From the NCBI GenBank assembly GCA_937927445.1, contig CALAOB010000045.1:1-18070 (forward strand): a stretch of DNA of 18,070 nucleotides, given 5' to 3'. Position 1 is the stretch's first letter. Each line of letters begins with the position of its first letter. Under the pieces are notes generated by a model, which did not search any database, had not been told where the DNA came from, and saw only the letters and a program-made list of their open reading frames with translations. A program made the position numbers and the translations under genes. Shown piece by piece: positions 7,343 to 14,128 of this stretch. The stretch is from an uncultured Oribacterium sp. Lineage in GTDB: Bacteria; Bacillota; Clostridia; Lachnospirales; Lachnospiraceae.

Positions 7343-8548
7343 TTAGAATAATCCGCCGATCTTTGTCACGAAGGTCGGGATGCCCATGTAGGCCGATAAG
7401 ATCACGACGAGGACGCCGAGGACCAGCAGGACGGTCGGGTGATGATAGTCCGCACCCATGATCGACTTCTTCTGGGAAGCGATGAGGCAGATGCCGAGCG
7501 TGATCGGAAGGATGAGGCCGTTGAATGCACCTGCAAGTACGAGGAGGGTCGCCGGATTTCCGAGGACGATCATGACCGCCGTCGAAACAACGATGAATCC
7601 GATAATGACTGCATTCTCGTTCTTTGCGATCGCCGGGTGGAAGGTCTTTAAGAAGGATACGGAGGTGTACGCTGCACCGATGATGGAGGTGACGGCTGCA
7701 CACAGAAGTACGAGACCTGCGAAGCGGTAGCCGATTTCACCTGCGCCCTGCTTGAAGGCGTCGGCTGCCGGGTTCGATGCATCGAGCTCTACGCCTGCCT
7801 TACTTACGACACCGAGTACGGCGAGGAAGAGGAAGATACGTACGATGGTGGCGATGCTGATACCCATGACGGAGCTTCTGTTGATTTCGGCTGCATTGTC
7901 CTTACCCGTGATGCCGGCATCGATCAGACGGTGCGCACCGGAGAAGGTGATGTAGCCGCCGACGGTGCCACCCATGAGGGTCAGGATCGCCGGGAAGAGT
8001 GGCTGGATACCGGTGGACGGTGCAACGGTGTTCTTCAGTGCATCGCCGACTGGTGGCTTCACCACGATGATCACGATGAAGATGACCACGATCATGATGG
8101 CGCCGAGGACCTTCGTCAGGGTGTCCATCGCGGATTTCGCGTTCTTGAAAAGGAAAACGACGATGGCGATGGCTGCCGCGATGACGTATCCGATGGTGGT
8201 CGGAATACCGAGCAGGGTGTTCAGGCCCAGCGAACCGCCGCCGACATTGCCGATGTTAAAGACGAGGCCGCCGAGCACGACCATGAAGGAAACGAAGTAA
8301 CCGAGTCCAGGGAGAACCTTGTTCGCGACATCCTGTCCGCGAAGACCGGTCGTACAGAGTACGCGCCAGATGTTGAGCTGGGCGACGGCCGAGAGAATGA
8401 TCGATACCAGGATGACGAAGCCGAAGCTCGCCTTATACTGGCCGGTGAATGTGGCGGTCTGTGTCAGGAAGCCAGGTCCGATCGCGGATGTGGCCATCAG
8501 AAATGCTGCTCCTAAGAGCGCGCCGCTGCTTTTTTTCTTCTCACTCAT
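7343..8548 (-). CDS. NRAMP-fold transporter, YcsG-like, probable 5-oxoproline uptake
   Basis: The 401-residue integral membrane protein has about 11 hydrophobic segments. It resembles the NRAMP/YcsG group that sits beside pxp (kip) genes in Bacillus. Metal-transporting NRAMPs need DPGN in helix 1 and MPH in helix 6. Here helix 1 reads SAIGPGFLTQT (about 21-31) and the helix 6 region reads ITFSGAHRL, so the metal ligands are missing. With pxpBCA downstream, uptake of 5-oxoproline is a reasonable inference, not shown by sequence alone. The start at ATG 8548 (MSEKKKSSGALLG) has AGGAGG 8 nt upstream; an upstream extension in the same frame is rejected for lack of a binding site. Confidence 0.85.
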   Translation of the reverse strand: MSEKKKSSGALLGAAFLMATSAIGPGFLTQTATFTGQYKASFGFVILVSIILSAVAQLNIWRVLCTTGLRGQDVANKVLPGLGYFVSFMVVLGGLVFNIGNVGGGSLGLNTLLGIPTTIGYVIAAAIAIVVFLFKNAKSAMDTLTKVLGAIMIVVIFIVIIVVKPPVGDALKNTVAPSTGIQPLFPAILTLMGGTVGGYITFSGAHRLIDAGITGKDNAAEINRSSVMGISIATIVRIFLFLAVLGVVSKAGVELDASNPAADAFKQGAGEIGYRFAGLVLLCAAVTSIIGAAYTSVSFLKTFHPAIAKNENAVIIGFIVVSTAVMIVLGNPATLLVLAGAFNGLILPITLGICLIASQKKSIMGADYHHPTVLLVLGVLVVILSAYMGIPTFVTKIGGLF

Positions 8549-8857
8549 GTTGAAGTCCTCCTGTTCTGGAAAAGCTCGCAGTTCTTGTGTCTTTAACTGC
8601 TGTGGAATACAGAAAACATAAGCCCCCTTCTTTTTCTGCACGTGTCTTTTTGTTTCAAATCCCCTCTTTTATGAAGCCTGAAACATGTCCAGGGCGATCT
8701 TTATAACTTAAAGCAATCACTCGCTCTGATGGAATAAGTATGCGTCATGATGAGCAGAATAGCAAGTAGAAATCGAGCGTCAGCCTTTCGGATTTGATAT
8801 ATCAGACATTCTGGACGTGTCTTTTAAGTTATCGCAGAATCAAAAAGGACGACCGGC

Positions 8858-8887
8858 GGGCTGTCACCGGAAGCACAGTACTGCGAG
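8858..8887 (+). repeat. dispersed intergenic repeat, copy A
   Basis: This 30-nt segment (core CACCGGAAGCACAGTACT) matches copy D at 11685-11714 in 27 of 30 positions. Its first 17 nt are part of the left outer arm of the nested palindrome. Confidence 0.75.
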
Positions 8888-9037
8888 CTCGGAAGACTCT
8901 AAAATTCTGCCCCTAAGAAGTACTAAGCCCTCTGCAATCGCTGAGTTTTCTTGATGAAAACTCAGCGTTGACAGAGGGTTCCATGGTGAGATAACACTAA
9001 GTACTTCTAAGGGGCAGAATTTTGATTCTTCATGACC

Positions 9038-9076
9038 TCTCCGTATGGCTTCCGGTGGCAGTCCGCCGGTCGTCCT
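9038..9076 (-). repeat. dispersed intergenic repeat, copy B
   Basis: Read on the minus strand it is the inverse partner of copy A and shares the core GCCACCGGAAGC. Its plus-strand 15-mer TCTCCGTATGGCTTC is repeated exactly 70 nt further on in copy C. Confidence 0.65.
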
Positions 9077-9107
9077 TAGCTGAAGTCTGATTCAAATATT
9101 TACGGTC

Positions 9108-9137
9108 TCTCCGTATGGCTTCTGTGGTCGGCCCTCC
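9108..9137 (-). repeat. dispersed intergenic repeat, copy C (diverged)
   Basis: It shares the exact 15-mer TCTCCGTATGGCTTC with copy B and, on the minus strand, GGAGGGC and AGAAGC with copy D. It lies 15 nt after the stop of the substrate-binding protein gene. Confidence 0.55.
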
Positions 9138-9152
9138 GTGGAGTTCATGACA

Positions 9153-10304
9153 TCACTTCTGGATGTAATAGAAGCTGTCGTCTGGCATGGTGCCGCCGAC
9201 GGACTTCGGGTTTGCGTCGAAGAGTACCTGCAGGTAGCCTGCGAGGTCGGTCTTCATCTCGTCACCGGCGATGGCGACGATGTTGCAGTTCGGGAGTGCC
9301 TTCTTCGCTACCGGTGCCTTCGCGATGATGCCGTACTTCGCAACGAGCTCAGCAGTGGCGTCGATGTCGGCGTTTGCTTTCTCGGTGGATGCCTGGTGAT
9401 CTGCGATGAACTGGTTGACTTCCGCGACACGGTTCTCAAGCACCTCGTTACGAACGACGGTGACGCCGGTGAGGAGCTTCGAATCCGGGGATACGCTCTT
9501 CCACTCATCGGTGAGGGAGAACGCGACCTTCAGCTGGTCGTTCTGTGCAGTGGCTACGGTCACGAACGGCTGCGGGAGAATCGCGATCTGGCTTGAATCC
9601 TGCTTGAGGAGTGCCGCGATCTCGGTGGCCTCGGACTTGAACTGAACGTCACAGTCGGTGACGCCGTTCTTCTCGAGGAGGTAGTTCAGTACGTACTCCG
9701 GGGATGCGCCCTGGCCGGTGGAAAGTACGGTCTTGCCGGCGAGGTCCTTCACGGACTTGACGCTCTCATCGCCGGTCACGCAGTAAAGCACGCCGAGGGT
9801 GTTGATGTCGATGGCGCTGATGCCGTGGTTCGTCTTGTTGTATGCGACCGCGGCAACGTTCGCCGGGAGCAGCGCGATGTCGAGCTTACCGGAAACGAGC
9901 TCACTCATGATCACGTCCGGCTGGCTCTGCATCTCGAAGCTGTAGCCGCTCTTCTCACCGCTCTCGACCTCACTCATGAGGTTTACGAGGCCCATGGTGG
10001 TCGGGCCCTTCAGGGAGCCGACGCGCAGCACATCGTCCGACGCCTCACCGATGGTCAGTACCTCGGCTGCGGTAGTCTCTTCCGCCTTCTCTGCGGCGCT
10101 CGTCTCTGCTGCGGCTTCCGTCGCCTTCTCTGTTTCTGCAGCCGTCGTCTCCTCGGCAGCAGCACTTGTCTCCTGATCGCCTGCATTGGCCTCCGTTGCA
10201 GCTGCGGTCGTCGCCTGCGGGGTGGTGGATGCGCCACAGCCGGCGAGCATCGATGCCGCAAGTACAGCGGCGAGCATCATATTCCAATATTTCATTTTCT
10301 TCAT
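9153..10304 (-). CDS. NMT1/SsuA-type ABC substrate-binding lipoprotein (orphan)
   Basis: The 383-residue protein has a lipoprotein signal peptide ending in the lipobox LAASMLAGCG, so Cys would be lipidated and the protein anchored outside the membrane. A tether of about 65 residues made mostly of Ala, Thr and Glu follows, then a periplasmic-binding fold of the nitrate/sulfonate/thiamine-precursor group (DVLRVGSLKGPTTMGL, LDIALLPANVAAVAYN, GKTVLSTGQGASPEYVL). ATG 10304 is preferred over ATG 10307 because it sits 6 nt from AGGAGG rather than 3. No permease or ATPase gene is in the window, so the partner must be encoded elsewhere or the protein is used alone. The ligand cannot be told from sequence. 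Confidence 0.85.
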   Translation of the reverse strand: MKKMKYWNMMLAAVLAASMLAGCGASTTPQATTAAATEANAGDQETSAAAEETTAAETEKATEAAAETSAAEKAEETTAAEVLTIGEASDDVLRVGSLKGPTTMGLVNLMSEVESGEKSGYSFEMQSQPDVIMSELVSGKLDIALLPANVAAVAYNKTNHGISAIDINTLGVLYCVTGDESVKSVKDLAGKTVLSTGQGASPEYVLNYLLEKNGVTDCDVQFKSEATEIAALLKQDSSQIAILPQPFVTVATAQNDQLKVAFSLTDEWKSVSPDSKLLTGVTVVRNEVLENRVAEVNQFIADHQASTEKANADIDATAELVAKYGIIAKAPVAKKALPNCNIVAIAGDEMKTDLAGYLQVLFDANPKSVGGTMPDDSFYYIQK

Positions 10305-10446
10305 CATCGTCCTCCTGATCAGCATGAATGAAATTCTGGCCTCTGCTTCACGCGGTATCGCATGCAGTAAAACTCACTGACCTGATCACCGACCCTGGAG
10401 CAGAATAATTGTGAATAATATCTCAATCATCATATACTCATCCACC

Positions 10447-10475
10447 GATATAAGCAAATTCTAAAAGAAAAACAA
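10447..10475 (-). promoter_or_regulatory. candidate promoter for the substrate-binding protein gene
   Basis: TTGTTT (10470-10475) and TATATC (10447-10452) are 17 nt apart on the minus strand, just beyond the rpsI terminator. A second weak pair, TTGCTT with TATATG at 15 nt, lies just downstream. The transcript would have a leader of about 135 nt in which no known riboswitch was recognised. Confidence 0.4.
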
Positions 10476-10477
10476 TA

Positions 10478-10512
10478 TAGAAAAACCCGGAAAGCCGAAG
10501 CTTTCCGGGTTT
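10478..10512 (-). terminator. intrinsic terminator after rpsI
   Basis: A perfect 13-bp stem (10483-10495 with 10500-10512), which on the minus strand encloses a TTCG loop and runs into TTTTTC. It ends the rplM-rpsI transcript. Confidence 0.95.
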
Positions 10513-10542
10513 GATGCACCTGAATGCGCTGTAGAGATGTGA

Positions 10543-10935
10543 TTATCTCTTTGAGAACTGAGGAGCACGACGTGCGGACTTGAGACCGTATTTCTTTCTC
10601 TCCTTCATTCTCGGATCTCTGGTGAGGAATCCTGCCTTCTTGAGTGCTGGTCTGTACTCAGCATCCATCTCGCAGAGAGCTCTTGCAATACCGTGACGGA
10701 TTGCACCAGCCTGGCCAGCGATACCACCACCGCAAACATTTACGAGGATATCAAGCTTGCCCTCGTTCTGAGTCAGAACGATCGGCTGATTAACGATGGT
10801 CTTGAGGGTATCAAGGCCGAAATACTCGTCGAGGCTTCTCTTGTTGATCGTGATCTTACCAGTGCCCGGCATGATGTATACTCTGGCAACGGAAGACTTT
10901 CTTCTACCTGTACCGTAATTTCTGTTTGTAGCCAT
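10543..10935 (-). CDS. rpsI: 30S ribosomal protein uS9
   Basis: The 130-residue uS9 has the family N-terminus (YGTGRRKSSVARV), the central GGGIAGQAGAIRHGIARAL and the basic C-terminal tail ending SARRAPQFSKR, which reaches the P-site tRNA in the ribosome. GGGAGG precedes ATG 10935. It follows rplM by 14 nt in the standard pair. Its base composition is lower in GC than the neighbouring metabolic genes, as expected for highly expressed codon use. Confidence 0.98.
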   Translation of the reverse strand: MATNRNYGTGRRKSSVARVYIMPGTGKITINKRSLDEYFGLDTLKTIVNQPIVLTQNEGKLDILVNVCGGGIAGQAGAIRHGIARALCEMDAEYRPALKKAGFLTRDPRMKERKKYGLKSARRAPQFSKR

Positions 10936-10949
10936 TGTAATATCCTCCC

Positions 10950-11378
10950 TTAGAATGTAAGCTCAACAGGCTTCTGTGCCTGGTGCTTGTGATCTGCGCC
11001 AGCGTATACGAAAAGCTTCTTATACATCTGTCTGCCTAATGGTCCGTGAGGAAGCATACCCTTAACAGCATACTCGATTACCTTCTCAGGCTTGTTATCG
11101 CGGAGCTCACGAAGTGTAGTCTCCTTCATAGAACCTACATACTTAGAGTGTGTGCGATAAACCTTCTGATCCAGCTTCTTGCCGGTTACAGCGATCTTGT
11201 CTGCGTTTACGATGATAACATAATCGCCGCAGTCAAGGAACGGTGTGTAGGTTGGCTTGTTCTTTCCACGAAGAACCTTAGCAACCTCTGATGCAAGACG
11301 TCCAAGCGTCTTGCCCTCTGCATCTACTACATACCACTTTCTGTCGATTGTAGAAGCTGTAGCTACGTATGAATTCAT
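10950..11378 (-). CDS. rplM: 50S ribosomal protein uL13
   Basis: The 142-residue uL13 carries family blocks RKWYVVDAEGKTLGRLAS, GDYVIIVNADKIAVTGKK and VKGMLPHGPLGRQ. AGGAGG lies a few bases before ATG 11378. It is first in the rplM-rpsI operon, behind a strong promoter and a long leader. In Clostridia this pair commonly follows ecfA1-ecfA2-ecfT-truA, as here, though a HAD gene sits between. Confidence 0.98.
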   Translation of the reverse strand: MNSYVATASTIDRKWYVVDAEGKTLGRLASEVAKVLRGKNKPTYTPFLDCGDYVIIVNADKIAVTGKKLDQKVYRTHSKYVGSMKETTLRELRDNKPEKVIEYAVKGMLPHGPLGRQMYKKLFVYAGADHKHQAQKPVELTF

Positions 11379-11597
11379 AACAACCTCCTGTGATAAGGCT
11401 ACTTACTCTGGTCTCTGTCCAAAACAGAACTTCTGTAAAACGGTCACCGCATTTGGGTTTGAATGCTCGCGCTCTGCAAGTGGTCCACTCTGAGACTGAT
11501 TTCAGTATTTAATGTAGCCTGGGTCTCAGTTTCTGAGCCCTTGCTTAATTAGTTCCCCGTCGCTTTCCGGACATGGTTTGCCCGTTCGGGCGACAGC
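11379..11597 (-). promoter_or_regulatory. long structured 5' leader of rplM-rpsI
   Basis: From the predicted start near 11597 to the rplM ATG there are about 219 nt without a gene. Short stems are visible, for example GGGCTCAG with CTGAGACCC, and CGCCCG with CGGGC-type pairing near the 5' end. Ribosomal operons are often controlled by the protein binding its own leader (uL13-type leaders are known in Firmicutes). I could not match this leader to a named class. Confidence 0.45.
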
Positions 11598-11603
11598 TTT
11601 AAT

Positions 11604-11632
11604 AGTATATGCGGAATCGCGCGGCCTGTCAA
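11604..11632 (-). promoter_or_regulatory. strong sigma-A-type promoter of rplM-rpsI
   Basis: A perfect TTGACA (11627-11632) and TATACT (11604-11609) are separated by 17 nt on the minus strand. This is the best promoter in the window and fits a ribosomal protein operon. Confidence 0.92.
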
Positions 11633-11675
11633 TCGATTTTCGTGAAATTCCGTTTACGGGCCAGGCAAACAGACC

Positions 11676-11717
11676 GGCCTCGGAGGGCTGCCACCAGAAG
11701 CACAGTACTCCGAGGCC
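11676..11717 (+). repeat. dispersed intergenic repeat, copy D, with hairpin
   Basis: GGCCTCGGA (11676-11684) and TCCGAGGCC (11709-11717) form a perfect 9-bp stem around a 24-nt loop. The loop and flanks share 27 of 30 positions with copy A at 8858-8887. It lies 18 nt after the HAD gene stop and before the rplM promoter. On the minus strand only a loose T-rich stretch follows, so a terminator role is possible but weak. Confidence 0.7.
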
Positions 11718-11734
11718 AAATCTCCTCTTCCGTG

Positions 11735-12421
11735 CTATGCCAATCCGGAGATTTTCTTCGGGAGGGATTCCATCCACGGGATGATGCGGTCGAGGCTGTC
11801 GATCTGGGCGTCGCAGAGGTCCACGAGGCCGGAGAGGTCATTCATGTCCGGGATGCCGAGGACGTAGCCACCGGCGGCATAGCCGGCCTTCACGCCGTTT
11901 ACAGAGTCTTCCACGACGACGCAGGCGCGCGGGTCGACGCCGAGGCGCTCAGCGCAGATGAGGAAGAGGTCCGGTTCCGGCTTTCCGTGTGTGGTGAGGT
12001 CACCGCAGCCGACGAAGTCGAAGGTATCCTCCATCTTCGCTTCGCGGAGGTAGTGCATGACCTGCGGGGTCCGGGTCGAGGAGCCGATGGCGATTTTATA
12101 GCCGTGCGCCTTCAGCCAGGCGAGGGTTTCGTCGAGGCCCTTCATCTTCGGCACGCCTTCGCGGTCGACGTAGCGAAACACCTCTTCCATGCGGATCTCG
12201 CGCTCTGCGGCGTAGCTGAAGCCCGGATTCGCGGCCTCGAAGACCTGCGATCCGTATTCGAGGGAAGCGCCGCGCATCTGATCGAGCATTTCGTCGTCGA
12301 TGTGGAAGCCGCGGATCGGTGCGAGTTTGAACCACATCGTGCGGTACAGGCGCTCGGTGTCGAAGAGCGTACCGTCCATATCGAAGATAAATGCCTTAAT
12401 CGGAAGTCTCTCTGACGTCAT
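11735..12421 (-). CDS. HAD-superfamily phosphatase, beta-phosphoglucomutase-like
   Basis: The 228-residue HAD subfamily IA protein keeps all four motifs: DMDGT with nucleophile Asp14 and Asp16, GSSTR at about 113-117, Lys147 in HGKPEPDLF, and VVEDSVNGVKAG with Asp172. A helical cap lies between motifs I and II. Such enzymes dephosphorylate small sugar phosphates or isomerise beta-glucose-1-phosphate. The substrate is not evident. ATG 12421 (MTSERLPIKAFIF) is chosen for GGGAG 7 nt upstream. It begins 37 nt after truA and is probably the last gene of the ecf-truA operon. Confidence 0.92.
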   Translation of the reverse strand: MTSERLPIKAFIFDMDGTLFDTERLYRTMWFKLAPIRGFHIDDEMLDQMRGASLEYGSQVFEAANPGFSYAAEREIRMEEVFRYVDREGVPKMKGLDETLAWLKAHGYKIAIGSSTRTPQVMHYLREAKMEDTFDFVGCGDLTTHGKPEPDLFLICAERLGVDPRACVVVEDSVNGVKAGYAAGGYVLGIPDMNDLSGLVDLCDAQIDSLDRIIPWMESLPKKISGLA

Positions 12422-12458
12422 ACTGTTTCTCCCTTTCTCTCTCATGTTTTCCTTATTC

Positions 12459-13316
12459 TCAGACGTTCTCTGCATCCTGGGCCAATGTCTCTGCATCTCC
12501 ATCGTCACGCGCATCATCTGCAGTGTCGGCAGCGTCGTAGTTCAGTGCGCAGAGGCAGAGTCCGTGCGCGGGCACCGTCGGTCCCGCGGTGGTTCTGTCC
12601 TTCGCCGCCAGCATTGTCCGGATGTCCTCCGGCGCGCGTCGTCCGTTTCCGATGACGAGGAGGGTGCCGACGATGATGCGGATCATGTGGTAGAGGAAGC
12701 CGTTGCCGCGAATGCGGATGACGAGCTGTGTGCCTTCCTCGAGGATGTCCATGCTGTAGATTTCGCGGACGGCGTCGCCGCCGTGCTCGAAGACCTGGCT
12801 GTCCGGGTTTACGAAGCTCGTGAAGTCATGGACGCCGACGAGCTCCCGGGCGGCGGCCCGCATGCGCTCGAGGTCGAGCGGGTAGGTGTAGTGATACGCA
12901 TAGAGGCGGGTCAGCGGGTTCGCGACGCGGCCATTATCGATGCGGTATTCGTAGCACTTTTCGTGGGGCACGAAGCGCGGGTGGAAATCCATGCTGACCT
13001 CGTCTGCCTGCATCACGCGGATGTCCGCGGGCAGGTAGCGGTTGATGGCCTTCGGGAAGTTCGCCGTCGGGATCGTGCTTTCGGTGTCGAAGCAGGCAAC
13101 GTTCCCAAGCGCATGGACACCGCTGTCGGTGCGGCTCGCGCCCACGACCGGGATGGTATTTCCTTCCTTCGGCAGGAGCTGTCCGAGCGCGCGCTGGAGC
13201 GCGCCCTGAATCGTCGGCACCGAGCCTTCCGGATGCGCTGCTGTCGGCTGCTGGATCTGCCAGCCACGGTAGTTCGTGCCGTCATATGCGATTGTGAGCT
13301 TGATTCTTCTCATCAT
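12459..13316 (-). CDS. truA: tRNA pseudouridine(38-40) synthase TruA
   Basis: TruA isomerises uridines 38-40 in tRNA anticodon stems. The sequence shows the N-terminal KLTIAYDGTNYRGWQ, the catalytic Asp64 in GASRTDSGVHA, and the RIRGNGFLYHMIRIIVGTL block. At 285 residues it is slightly longer than usual because of an acidic Ala/Asp-rich tail of about 25 residues after the conserved end. The start sits 2 nt after the ecfT stop (TGAAGATGATG) with no strong ribosome binding site, so it depends on coupling to ecfT. A start one codon later is equally possible. Confidence 0.96.
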   Translation of the reverse strand: MMRRIKLTIAYDGTNYRGWQIQQPTAAHPEGSVPTIQGALQRALGQLLPKEGNTIPVVGASRTDSGVHALGNVACFDTESTIPTANFPKAINRYLPADIRVMQADEVSMDFHPRFVPHEKCYEYRIDNGRVANPLTRLYAYHYTYPLDLERMRAAARELVGVHDFTSFVNPDSQVFEHGGDAVREIYSMDILEEGTQLVIRIRGNGFLYHMIRIIVGTLLVIGNGRRAPEDIRTMLAAKDRTTAGPTVPAHGLCLCALNYDAADTADDARDDGDAETLAQDAENV

Positions 13317-13318
13317 CT

Positions 13319-14128
13319 TCAGAACGGCAGCGCCACGAAGCGCGATACCACGGACAGGCCGAGGTAGAGGAACATAAGGGCGTAGGCGATGCGGTCGCGC
13401 GCGGCATAGCGGAGCGGCTTCATCTTCGTGCGCCCCTCACCGCCGTGGTAGCAGCGGGCCTCCATCGCCATCGCGAGGTCGTTCGCACGGCGGAAGGCGC
13501 TGATGAAGAGCGGTACCAGGATCGGCACCATCGCCTTCGCGCGCTGGAGCAGATTTCCGCTCTCGAAGTCGGCGCCGCGGGCCTGCTGGGCCTTCATGAT
13601 CTTATCCGTTTCCTCGATGAGGATCGGGATGAAACGGAGTGCGATCGACATCATCATCGAGATTTCGTGCACCGGTACGCCGACCTTTTTCAGGGCACCG
13701 AGTCCCTTCTCGAGGCCGTCGGTGAGCTGGTTCGGCGTGGTCGTCAGTGTCATGAGCGAGGAGCCGAGCACGAGGAGGATGAGTCTGGCACCCATCATGA
13801 GCGCGATGTGGAGACCCTCGCGGGTGATCTTCAGAATCCAGAACTGTACGAGCACCTCACCCGGTGTCAGGAAGAGGTTGAAGCTCACGGAAATCAGAAG
13901 CAGGATCACGATGCTCTTCAGACCGCGTGTCATGAAGCGGAACGGTACGTTGCTGATTTTGATGAGGATCGCGAGGGCGACGGCAGCGACGCCATACATG
14001 ATCCAGCTCTTCACGATGAAGAGGGAAATCAGGAAAAGCACGGTGCCGAGCAGCTTCACGCGCGGATCCAGGCGATGCATCACGGAGTCGACCGGATAAT
14101 ACTGTCCTAAGGTTACTTCTCTCAGCAT
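13319..14128 (-). CDS. ecfT: ECF transporter transmembrane subunit EcfT
   Basis: EcfT is the membrane scaffold that joins the two ATPases to vitamin-binding S components. The 269-residue protein has an N-terminal amphipathic start (LGQYYPVDSVMHRLDPRVKL), about five to six membrane helices and the coupling-helix motifs ARG (in QQARGADFESG) and the second motif in MAMEARCYHGG that contact EcfA1 and EcfA2. AGGAGG lies 6 nt before ATG 14128, and the gene overlaps the ecfA2 stop by 7 nt (ATGCTGA). No S component is in the window, so the substrate is set by subunits encoded elsewhere. Confidence 0.95.
   Translation of the reverse strand: MLREVTLGQYYPVDSVMHRLDPRVKLLGTVLFLISLFIVKSWIMYGVAAVALAILIKISNVPFRFMTRGLKSIVILLLISVSFNLFLTPGEVLVQFWILKITREGLHIALMMGARLILLVLGSSLMTLTTTPNQLTDGLEKGLGALKKVGVPVHEISMMMSIALRFIPILIEETDKIMKAQQARGADFESGNLLQRAKAMVPILVPLFISAFRRANDLAMAMEARCYHGGEGRTKMKPLRYAARDRIAYALMFLYLGLSVVSRFVALPF

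Larger units (their letters stand above)
8846..9076. repeat. three-tier nested inverted repeat of 231 nt
   Basis: Outer arms 8846-8874 and 9048-9076 match in 27 of 29 positions. Middle arms 8901-8927 and 8997-9023 match in 25 of 27. The innermost part has CCCTCTG (8928-8934) with CAGAGGG (8972-8978), and a perfect 12-bp stem (8939-8950 with 8956-8967) around a TTGAT loop. Read on the minus strand, the base of the outer stem is followed at once by TTTTT, so the whole could end the upstream substrate-binding protein transcript or be a stable RNA with a U-tail. It may also be a palindromic mobile-element remnant. No long reading frame lies inside. Confidence 0.85.
8549..9152. other. 604-nt region without genes, rich in inverted repeats
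   Basis: No supported reading frame exists here. The right part (8846-9137) holds the large nested palindrome and three members of a dispersed repeat, annotated separately. The left part (8549-8845) must contain the transporter promoter and leader, but no convincing -35/-10 pair is visible. It does contain ATAACTTAAAG (8703-8713) and its near inverse CTTTTAAGTTAT (8821-8832). Confidence 0.7.

Noticed and set aside
8905..8985. Tiny frame of 23 codons inside the nested palindrome (minus strand)
   Set aside because: No ribosome binding site, and the sequence is fully explained by the inverted repeat.
8846..9137. CRISPR array
   Set aside because: Repeats are inverted, few and diverged, with no regular spacers and no cas genes nearby.
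11550..11597. c-di-GMP (GEMM-type) riboswitch suggested by GGGCAAACC in the rplM leader
   Set aside because: The other conserved parts, such as the GACGCAAAGC segment and the receptor helix, are missing, so the short match is not enough.
11526..11777. Small minus-strand frame of 83 codons between HAD and rplM
   Set aside because: It spans a repeat copy and the strong rplM promoter, overlaps the HAD 3' end, and has no family resemblance.
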